Below, in pieces: positions 5,685 through 10,550 of a stretch of 10,550 nucleotides of DNA. Under the pieces are notes generated by a model. That model was not told the origin of the DNA. It ran no database searches and saw nothing but the letters and a program-made list of their open reading frames with translations. The translations under genes were made by a program, and so were the position numbers. Source of the DNA: Fusibacter_D sp033549245 (GTDB lineage Bacteria > Bacillota > Clostridia > Peptostreptococcales > Acidaminobacteraceae); NCBI GenBank assembly GCA_033549245.1, contig JAWSUW010000129.1, positions 1 to 10,550 on the forward strand. Direction: 5' to 3'. The first letter of the stretch is position 1. Each line of letters starts with the position of its first letter.

Positions 5685-5708
5685 TTTAGCTGAAAGGAGG
5701 AGAAAAGC

Positions 5709-6077
5709 ATGATCCAAACCGAAACTCGTTTAAAAGTTGCTGATAACTCTGGTGCAAAAGAAATACTTTGTATCCGTGTACTTGGCGGTTCAAAGAGAAG
5801 ATATGGTAATATTGGAGATGTTATAGTAGCGACTGTAAAAAATGCAACACCTGGTGGAGTTGTCAAGAAAGGTGAAGTCGTGAAGGCTGTCATCGTTAGA
5901 ACCAACTATGGTTTAAGAAGACCGGACGGCAGTTACATCAAATTTGATGAAAATGCAGCTGTAATCATAAAAGATGATTTATCTCCAATAGGAACTCGTA
6001 TCTTCGGACCAGTTGCTAGAGAGTTAAGAGACAAGAAGTTCATGAAAATCGTTTCTCTAGCTCCAGAAGTTCTTTAA
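5709..6077 (+). CDS. rplN: Large-subunit ribosomal protein L14
   Basis: L14 forms part of intersubunit bridges and is the contact for the silencing factor RsfS in many bacteria. The 122-aa product is exactly the family length. It opens MIQTETRLKVADNSGAKE and carries VKNATPGGVVKKGEVVKAVIVRT, the L14 signature region, and RIFGPVARELR near the end. The ATG follows AAAGGAGG. It is the first gene of the spc group, but here it is read through from the S10 group. Confidence 0.98.
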   Translation: MIQTETRLKVADNSGAKEILCIRVLGGSKRRYGNIGDVIVATVKNATPGGVVKKGEVVKAVIVRTNYGLRRPDGSYIKFDENAAVIIKDDLSPIGTRIFGPVARELRDKKFMKIVSLAPEVL

Positions 6078-6094
6078 ACTTAGGAGGTGTAGTA

Positions 6095-6406
6095 ATGCAT
6101 ATTAAAAAAGGCGATACTGTTATCGTGGTTGCCGGTAAAGATAAAGGCAAAAAAGGTAAAGTATTAAGCGTAAACCCAAAAACGGAAAGAATCATCGTTG
6201 AGAACGTAAATATGGTAACAAAGCATCAGAAACCGTCTATGAAAGTTCAACAAGGCGGCAGAATTCATAAAGAAGCTGCGATCCATGTATCAAATGTTCT
6301 TTTATATGATGCCAAAGCGAAAGCTGGTACGAGAATCAGATACAAAGCATTAGATAACGGTAATAAAGTCAGAGTATCAGTAAAAACTGGTGAAGTAATA
6401 GACTAA
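6095..6406 (+). CDS. rplX: Large-subunit ribosomal protein L24
   Basis: L24 is an assembly-initiator protein that binds the 5' region of 23S rRNA. The 103-aa product begins MHIKKGDTVIVVAGKDKGKKGKV, the KOW motif (about residues 4-31). It continues with VENVNMVTKHQKPS and an IHVSNVLLYD strand. The ATG is preceded by TAGGAGGT. The gap to rplN is 17 nt. Length and motifs are standard for Firmicutes. Confidence 0.98.
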   Translation: MHIKKGDTVIVVAGKDKGKKGKVLSVNPKTERIIVENVNMVTKHQKPSMKVQQGGRIHKEAAIHVSNVLLYDAKAKAGTRIRYKALDNGNKVRVSVKTGEVID

Positions 6407-6432
6407 AACCGGTGAGAAAGGAGGTTTGACTC

Positions 6433-6972
6433 GTGGCGAGATTTAAAGATAAATACAAAAATGAAGTAACTAAATCAATGATGGAAAAATTCGGTTACAG
6501 CAACGTTATGGAAATTCCAAAGATTGAGAAAGTCGTTGTCAACATGGGTCTTGGTGACGGAAAGGATAATCCTAAAGTAATCAAGGTTGCAGTTGATGAG
6601 CTTACTACTATAGTTGGTCAAGCACCAATCATTACAAAAGCAAAGAAATCAGTTGCAAACTTTAAAGTGAGAGAAGGCATGAGCGTCGGCGCCAAAGTAA
6701 CCCTCAGAGGCGAAAGAATGTACGAATTCATCGACAGATTCATCACTATCGCATTACCTAGAGTAAGAGACTTTAGAGGTGTTAATCCTAATTCATTCGA
6801 TGGTAGAGGCAATTACACTTTAGGCGTTAAAGAGCAGTTGATTTTCCCTGAAATCAATATCGACAAAGTAGAGACTGTCAGAGGTATGGACATTACTTTT
6901 GTTACAACTGCGAAAACAGATGAAGAGGCAAGAGAATTATTGAGATTGATGGGAATGCCATTCACGAAGTAA
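6433..6972 (+). CDS. rplE: Large-subunit ribosomal protein L5
   Basis: L5 binds 5S rRNA and forms a bridge to S13 in the 30S head. The 179-aa product has the usual length. It shows VMEIPKIEKVVVNMGLGD (25-42), the KKSVANFKVREGMSVGAKVTLRG segment and VRDFRGVNPNSFDGRGNYTLGVKEQLIFPEI in conserved order, ending MGMPFTK. The start is GTG (6433-6435) after AAAGGAGG, giving MARFKDKYK, as expected. The TAA is part of the SD region of rpsN. Confidence 0.98.
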   Translation: MARFKDKYKNEVTKSMMEKFGYSNVMEIPKIEKVVVNMGLGDGKDNPKVIKVAVDELTTIVGQAPIITKAKKSVANFKVREGMSVGAKVTLRGERMYEFIDRFITIALPRVRDFRGVNPNSFDGRGNYTLGVKEQLIFPEINIDKVETVRGMDITFVTTAKTDEEARELLRLMGMPFTK

Positions 6973-6985
6973 GGAGGGATTTACA

Positions 6986-7171
6986 TTGGCTAAGACTAGT
7001 CTTAAAGTAAAACAATCAAGACCGCAAAAATACTCAACAAGAGAGTATAGTAGATGTAAAATTTGTGGAAGACCACATGCTTATATCAGAAAATATGGAA
7101 TTTGCAGAATTTGCTTTAGAGAATTGGCGTACAAAGGACAGATTCCTGGTGTTAGAAAAGCAAGTTGGTAA
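6986..7171 (+). CDS. rpsN: Small-subunit ribosomal protein S14, zinc-binding type
   Basis: S14 lies in the 30S head and binds 16S rRNA near S3 and S10. The product is 61 aa, the short C+ form, with a four-cysteine zinc ribbon: C24-x2-C27 and C40-x2-C43. The C-terminus IPGVRKASW is the family hallmark. The start is TTG (6986-6988); the SD (AAGGAGG) overlaps the rplE stop codon, and no in-frame ATG exists near. Bacteria with this form sometimes carry a zinc-free paralogue elsewhere for zinc starvation; none is in this window. The name rpsZ is also used. Confidence 0.98.
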   Translation: MAKTSLKVKQSRPQKYSTREYSRCKICGRPHAYIRKYGICRICFRELAYKGQIPGVRKASW

Positions 7172-7195
7172 GATATCGGAAGGAGGTAAATACTC

Positions 7196-7594
7196 ATGGC
7201 AATGACAGATCCAATTGCTGATTTACTGACGCGTGTACGTAATGCGAATATGGTAAAACATACATCAGTAGATATACCAGCATCAAATGTTAAAACGAAA
7301 ATTGTAGAGATCCTTTTAGAAGAGGGCTACATTAAAGGCTTCGATGTGATTGAAGACGGCAAACAAGGTCTCATCAGAATCGAACTAAAATACGGTGAGA
7401 ACAAAGAACGTGTTATCACTGGCTTAAAGCGTATTTCCAAGCCAGGCTTGAGAGTTTATGCTAAGAGAACGGATATCCCTAAGGTATTAGGCGGATTAGG
7501 TTGTGCGATAATTTCTACTTCAAATGGCATTATTACTGACAGAGAAGCTAGAAAACTTGGCGTTGGTGGCGAAGTAATTTGCTACGTATGGTAA
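7196..7594 (+). CDS. rpsH: Small-subunit ribosomal protein S8
   Basis: S8 is a primary 16S rRNA-binding protein and, in E. coli, the repressor of the spc operon by binding a site near rplE. The 132-aa product begins MAMTDPIADLLTRVRNAN and ends with the signature STSNGIITDREARKLGVGGEVICYVW (107-132). The ATG at 7196 is preceded by AAGGAGGT; the methionine two codons later is a weaker choice. I see no obvious S8-type stem-loop near the gene starts here, but did not test it by folding. Confidence 0.98.
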   Translation: MAMTDPIADLLTRVRNANMVKHTSVDIPASNVKTKIVEILLEEGYIKGFDVIEDGKQGLIRIELKYGENKERVITGLKRISKPGLRVYAKRTDIPKVLGGLGCAIISTSNGIITDREARKLGVGGEVICYVW

Positions 7595-7606
7595 TTATTA
7601 ATAACT

Positions 7607-7614
7607 AGGAGGTG
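7607..7614 (+). promoter_or_regulatory. rplF ribosome-binding site (fixes the start at 7620)
   Basis: AGGAGGTG is a full SD. The GTG at 7614-7616, in frame with rplF, begins within it and so cannot be the start. The ATG at 7620, six bases after the SD, is the true start and gives the family N-terminus MSRVGKLPI. Confidence 0.85.
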
Positions 7615-7619
7615 TGACA

Positions 7620-8165
7620 ATGTCAAGAGTAGGTAAATTGCCTATTACAATACCTCAAGGGGTACAAATCAAGATCTCTGATACGAATCTTGTTACTGTA
7701 ACTGGACCTCTAGGAGAATTGTCAGAGCAAATAGACAAAGACATTAAAGTTGAAATTGATGGCGAAACATTAAGTGTTACGCGTCCATCTGACAATAAAA
7801 GACATAGAGCTTTACACGGTTTATCAAGAGCACTTATAAACAACATGGTAACTGGAGTAACTCAAGGCTTTGAAAGAAAACTTCAAATTGTCGGCGTTGG
7901 ATACAAAGCTATCAAAAATGGTAATAAACTCGAATTATCTTTAGGACATTCCCATCCAGTAGTGATGGAAGATCCTGAAGGTCTTACAACAGTAGTTCCT
8001 ACACAAACTGAGATCATCGTAAAAGGGATCAGCAAGCAACGTGTTGGAAACTATGCATCTAAAATCAGAGAGTGGAGAAAACCGGAGCCATACAAAGGTA
8101 AAGGTGTACGTTACTCTGATGAGAAGGTTATCCGAAAAGAAGGAAAGACCGGTAAGAAAAAATAA
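7620..8165 (+). CDS. rplF: Large-subunit ribosomal protein L6
   Basis: L6 binds 23S rRNA near the sarcin-ricin loop and the factor-binding site. The product is 181 aa from the ATG at 7620, with two similar alpha/beta domains. It has MSRVGKLPITIPQGV at the start, VTGVTQGFERKLQIVGVGYKA joining the domains, and the signature region RVGNYASKIREWRKPEPYKGKGVRYSDE near the C-terminus. An in-frame GTG at 7614 would add two residues but lies inside the SD, so it is rejected. rplR follows after 17 nt. Confidence 0.98.
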   Translation: MSRVGKLPITIPQGVQIKISDTNLVTVTGPLGELSEQIDKDIKVEIDGETLSVTRPSDNKRHRALHGLSRALINNMVTGVTQGFERKLQIVGVGYKAIKNGNKLELSLGHSHPVVMEDPEGLTTVVPTQTEIIVKGISKQRVGNYASKIREWRKPEPYKGKGVRYSDEKVIRKEGKTGKKK

Positions 8166-8182
8166 GAAAGGAGTAGCGTAAA

Positions 8183-8548
8183 ATGGCTTCTAAAAGTAGA
8201 AATGAAAATAGAAAAGCGCGTCATGCTAGAGTGCGTAAGAAAATTACAGGTACAGCTGCTAAACCTAGACTTAACGTTTACAGATCAAACCTCAACATCT
8301 ATGCACAAATCATTGACGATATTACTGGAAACACTTTAATTGCTGCTTCTAGCCTTGATGTCAACGTAAAAGATAAAGTTTCTTCTACAGGCAACAAGGA
8401 AGCTGCTAAATTAGTTGGTGAATTGGTAGCTAAAAAAGCACTTGAAAAAGGCATTGAAGATGTCGTTTTTGATAGAGGTGGTTATCTTTATCACGGTAGA
8501 GTGAAAGAACTCGCTGAAGGTGCAAGAGAAGCAGGATTAAAATTCTAG
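8183..8548 (+). CDS. rplR: Large-subunit ribosomal protein L18
   Basis: L18 binds 5S rRNA together with L5. The 121-aa product has a basic N-terminal tail (residues 1-25), then AKPRLNVYRSNLNIYAQIIDD, and the C-terminal VVFDRGGYLYHGRVKELAEGAREAGLKF, which is the family signature. The ATG has AGAAAGGAGT upstream, a slightly weaker SD than its neighbours. The gaps are 17 nt upstream and 16 nt downstream. Confidence 0.98.
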   Translation: MASKSRNENRKARHARVRKKITGTAAKPRLNVYRSNLNIYAQIIDDITGNTLIAASSLDVNVKDKVSSTGNKEAAKLVGELVAKKALEKGIEDVVFDRGGYLYHGRVKELAEGAREAGLKF

Positions 8549-8564
8549 AGTAGGAGGTAAGCAC

Positions 8565-9071
8565 ATGAACCGTCAATTGATTGATGCGAGTAAGTTAGAC
8601 CTCAAAGAACAGGTTATTAATATAAATCGTGTTACTAAGGTTGTTAAAGGTGGTAGAAACTTCAGATTCAGCGCACTTGTTGTTGTTGGTGATGAAAACG
8701 GCCACGTAGGCATCGGAACGGGAAAAGCTAAAGAAGTTCCAGAAGCAATTTCAAAAGCAGTAGAAGACGCTAAAAAGCGTTTGATCTATGTTCCAAGAGT
8801 TGGAACGACTGTACCACATAATGTCGAAGGACATTTTGGCGCAGGAAGCGTAAGAATCATGACAGCTAAAGAAGGTACCGGTGTTATCGCTGGTGGTCCT
8901 GTTCGTGCAGTCCTAGAACTCGCAGGAATAAAAGACGTTAGAGCGAAATCATTGGGTAGTAATAACCCTAGAAATATGGTTAACGCAACCATCGATGGAC
9001 TTGATAATCTTAAGACAGCTGAAAGTGTGGCTAAATTAAGAGGCAAGACCGTAGAACAAATATTAGGTTAG
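8565..9071 (+). CDS. rpsE: Small-subunit ribosomal protein S5
   Basis: S5 lies at the mRNA entry channel with S3 and S4 and affects accuracy; its N-terminal loop neighbours the spectinomycin site. The 168-aa product has the loop NRVTKVVKGGRNFRF (21-35), a double-stranded-RNA-binding-like domain with GIGTGKAKEVPEAI (49-62), and a C-terminal domain with GGPVRAVLELAGIKDV and the GSNNPRN turn. The loop Val-Thr-Lys-Val-Val-Lys-Gly-Gly is intact, without the deletions known for spectinomycin resistance. The ATG has TAGGAGGT. Its TAG stop overlaps the rpmD SD. Confidence 0.98.
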   Translation: MNRQLIDASKLDLKEQVININRVTKVVKGGRNFRFSALVVVGDENGHVGIGTGKAKEVPEAISKAVEDAKKRLIYVPRVGTTVPHNVEGHFGAGSVRIMTAKEGTGVIAGGPVRAVLELAGIKDVRAKSLGSNNPRNMVNATIDGLDNLKTAESVAKLRGKTVEQILG

Positions 9072-9076
9072 GGGGT
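9069..9076 (+). promoter_or_regulatory. Atypical rpmD ribosome-binding site over the rpsE stop
   Basis: TAGGGGGT includes the rpsE stop TAG and a run of five G, not the usual GGAGG. It is placed eight to thirteen bases before the rpmD TTG at 9084. An ATG at 9077 lies nearer but is in another frame and closes after 11 codons. Confidence 0.6.
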
Positions 9077-9083
9077 ATGAACC

Positions 9084-9260
9084 TTGGCTACAATAAATAT
9101 CAAATTGGTTAAAAGCACAATTGGCGCATTGCCAAAGCATAGATTAACGGTAGAAGCTTTGGGCCTTAGAAAAATTGGTCAAGTTGTCGAGAAACAAGAC
9201 AATGCTCAAATGAGAGGTATGGTCAATCAAGTAAGTCACTTAGTAAAAATCGTAGAGTAA
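9084..9260 (+). CDS. rpmD: Large-subunit ribosomal protein L30
   Basis: L30 is a small 23S/5S-contacting protein, absent from some bacteria but present here. The 58-aa product starts at TTG (9084-9086) as MATINIKLVKSTIGALPKHR. It continues with LTVEALGLRKIGQVVEKQDN and the C-terminal GMVNQVSHLVKIVE, all in the family order. No ATG fits the frame before residue 43, and the upstream SD is the unusual AGGGGGT overlapping the rpsE stop. Its place between rpsE and rplO is the canonical one, which supports the call. It is easy to miss in ORF calling because it is short and has a TTG start. Confidence 0.96.
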   Translation: MATINIKLVKSTIGALPKHRLTVEALGLRKIGQVVEKQDNAQMRGMVNQVSHLVKIVE

Positions 9261-9267
9261 TAATCAT

Positions 9268-9277
9268 AAAGGAGGTG
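9268..9277 (+). promoter_or_regulatory. rplO ribosome-binding site (fixes the start at 9283)
   Basis: AAAGGAGGTG is a full SD. An in-frame GTG at 9277-9279 begins on its last base, so the ATG at 9283 is the true start, giving MRLHDLRPAEGS as expected for L15. Confidence 0.85.
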
Positions 9278-9282
9278 TGACC

Positions 9283-9723
9283 ATGAGACTTCATGATTTA
9301 AGACCCGCAGAAGGATCTACTAAAAGCAAAAAGCGTGTAGGTAGAGGTACAGGTTCCGGACTCGGAACAACTGCAGGACGCGGTATGAATGGTCAAAATT
9401 CACGTTCAGGCGGCGGAGTAAGACCGGGCTTTGAAGGTGGTCAAATGCCATTATTCAGAAGAATCCCAAAACGCGGATTTAACAACAAGTTCAAGAAACA
9501 ATGGACTATTGTCAATGTTGAACTTTTAAATGATTTTGAAGATGGAACAGAAATTACGCCAGACGTTTTATTACAAACTGGTGTTGTAAGCAAAATCGAG
9601 TACGGCATAAAGATATTGGGCGATGGAGAATTGAATAAAAAGCTTACAGTTAAAGCAAACAAATTCACTCAGTCAGCAATAAGCAAAATTGAAGCTGCTG
9701 GAGGAAAGGCAGAGGTGATTTAA
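9283..9723 (+). CDS. rplO: Large-subunit ribosomal protein L15
   Basis: L15 is a late-assembly protein with a long glycine- and arginine-rich N-terminal arm buried in 23S rRNA. The 146-aa product from the ATG at 9283 has MRLHDLRPAEGS at the start. It then has KRVGRGTGSGLGTTAGRG (18-35), GGGVRPGFEGGQMPLFRRIPKRGF, and a C-terminal globular domain ending KIEAAGGKAEVI. An in-frame GTG at 9277 is inside the SD and rejected. Its TAA is followed directly by the secY TTG, with the secY SD inside rplO codons. Confidence 0.98.
   Translation: MRLHDLRPAEGSTKSKKRVGRGTGSGLGTTAGRGMNGQNSRSGGGVRPGFEGGQMPLFRRIPKRGFNNKFKKQWTIVNVELLNDFEDGTEITPDVLLQTGVVSKIEYGIKILGDGELNKKLTVKANKFTQSAISKIEAAGGKAEVI
9712..9719 (+). 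promoter_or_regulatory. secY ribosome-binding site inside the end of rplO
   Basis: GAGGTGAT matches eight bases of the consensus complement to the 16S 3' end and lies within the last rplO codons. The TTG at 9724 follows the rplO TAA with no gap (TAATTG), so secY and rplO translation are probably coupled. Confidence 0.8.
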
Positions 9724-10550
9724 TTGTTTTCGACACTTAGAAACGCTTGGAAAATTCCTGATTTAAGAAATAGAATCCTCTATACATTTGCGATGATTGC
9801 TATCTTTAGATTAGGATCCGCAGTACCAGTACCCGGAATTGATAGTGCAAGATTAGCAGCAGCTTTTGCAAACAGCGAAGATGGATTATTGGGTCTTTTC
9901 AATCTGATGAGTGGTGGTAACTTTAAAACGTTTACTATCTTTGCATTAGGAATCAGTCCCTACATCACCGCTTCCATTGTATTAAATCTTTTACAAATTG
10001 CTTTCCCGGCTTTAGAGGCACTTGCTAAAGAAGGCGAAGAAGGTAGAAAGAAAATTGCCAGATATACAAGATATTTAACAGTTGTTTTGGCATTAATTCA
10101 AGGAATTGGATTCAGTGTTGGCTACTTTCAAAGCTTCTTCCTGAAGCCAGGAGCATGGTCGACATTCATTGCCGTCTTGACATTAACGGCAGGAACAGCG
10201 TTTTTAATGTATCTAGGCGAAAAAATTACTGAAAATGGTATAGGTAATGGTATTTCATTGTTCATCTTTGCCGGTATCGTTGCGAGTTTGCCTTCGGCGA
10301 CACTCAATATGTATGCCAACCTCAGAATTGGACAGATGAACATAATTCAAGCTCTTATATTCTTGATTTTCGCGATAGTGATCATCATGGGAATTATATT
10401 CATTCAACAAGGACAACGAAAAATTCCAGTACAGTATGCAAAAAGAGTGGTTGGAAGAAAAATGTACGGTGGTCAAAGTACACATATTCCACTTAAAGTC
10501 AATCAAGCAGGTGTTATTCCAGTAATCTTCGCAATCTCCATATTGATGTT
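9724..10550 (+). CDS. secY: Preprotein translocase channel subunit SecY (3' end outside window)
   Basis: SecY forms the membrane channel of the Sec translocon with SecE and SecG, through which unfolded secretory and membrane proteins pass. The window holds 275 codons of a protein normally about 420-440 aa. Visible are the N-terminus MFSTLRNAWKIPDLRNRILY, TM1 (about 18-36), the plug/TM2 region (54-95) with LLGLFNLMSGG and GISPYITASIVLNLL, a cytosolic loop KEGEEGRKK, and further membrane segments near 116-137, 145-165, 177-190 and 207-227. The conserved GEKITENGIGNGISL (165-179) and IPVQYAKRVVGRKMYGGQST (234-253) loops follow. The start is TTG directly after the rplO stop; no in-frame ATG fits the conserved N-terminus. 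Confidence 0.98.
   Translation, partial: MFSTLRNAWKIPDLRNRILYTFAMIAIFRLGSAVPVPGIDSARLAAAFANSEDGLLGLFNLMSGGNFKTFTIFALGISPYITASIVLNLLQIAFPALEALAKEGEEGRKKIARYTRYLTVVLALIQGIGFSVGYFQSFFLKPGAWSTFIAVLTLTAGTAFLMYLGEKITENGIGNGISLFIFAGIVASLPSATLNMYANLRIGQMNIIQALIFLIFAIVIIMGIIFIQQGQRKIPVQYAKRVVGRKMYGGQSTHIPLKVNQAGVIPVIFAISILM

Noticed and set aside
5531..5905. Antisense 124-codon open frame across rpsQ and rplN
   Set aside because: It lies opposite two certain genes, crosses their junction, lacks an SD and shows no family motif.
7614..7619. GTG start for rplF at 7614
   Set aside because: The GTG begins within the SD AGGAGGTG. The ATG at 7620 has proper spacing and gives the conserved MSRVGKLP N-terminus.
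9277..9282. GTG start for rplO at 9277
   Set aside because: The GTG begins on the last base of the SD AAAGGAGGTG. The ATG at 9283 fits both spacing and the L15 family N-terminus.
1..10550. Mobile element, CRISPR array, defence system or inserted gene
   Set aside because: All coding sequence is canonical tuf-S10-spc-secY in standard order with consistent codon use. I saw no direct-repeat arrays, terminal inverted repeats, transposase motifs or unexplained gaps above 300 bases.

Overview
The window is an uninterrupted ribosomal-protein gene cluster, all on the + strand: the 3' end of tuf (EF-Tu), then the S10 cluster (rpsJ, rplC, rplD, rplW, rplB, rpsS, rplV, rpsC, rplP, rpmC, rpsQ), running without a terminator into the spc cluster (rplN, rplX, rplE, rpsN, rpsH, rplF, rplR, rpsE, rpmD, rplO) and the first 275 codons of secY. 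The gene order is the textbook bacterial one. Both ends are cut by the window, in tuf on the left and secY on the right.

The organism looks like a low-G+C Gram-positive bacterium, probably in Clostridia. The signs are strong AGGAGG-type Shine-Dalgarno (SD) sequences before nearly every gene, AGA as the main arginine codon, the short four-cysteine zinc form of S14, tuf directly upstream of rpsJ, and frequent GTG and TTG starts (7 of 21 genes with a visible start). I cannot name a genus from sequence alone.

Layout: 1-192 is the end of tuf. 193-458 is the main non-coding region. It holds a tuf terminator hairpin, a near-consensus promoter whose -35 and -10 boxes are embedded in that hairpin, and a leader of about 190 nt with several possible, partly competing stem-loops ahead of rpsJ. 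771-877, between rpsJ and rplC, is unusually long for this cluster and holds two hairpins, the first followed by six T. From 878 to the end the genes are packed, with gaps of 0-30 nt, one 1-nt overlap (rplD/rplW) and a zero-gap junction (rplO/secY).

Functionally, the genes supply large- and small-subunit proteins in a coordinated way, plus the SecY translocon channel into which nascent membrane proteins are threaded. The coding part shows no mobile element, CRISPR array, inserted gene, frameshift or novel system. The parts most worth a second look are regulatory: the overlapping terminator/promoter, the rpsJ leader, and the rpsJ-rplC hairpins. Two gene starts were corrected by their SD sites (rplF at 7620, rplO at 9283), and the short rpmD gene (9084-9260, TTG start) was identified by direct translation.
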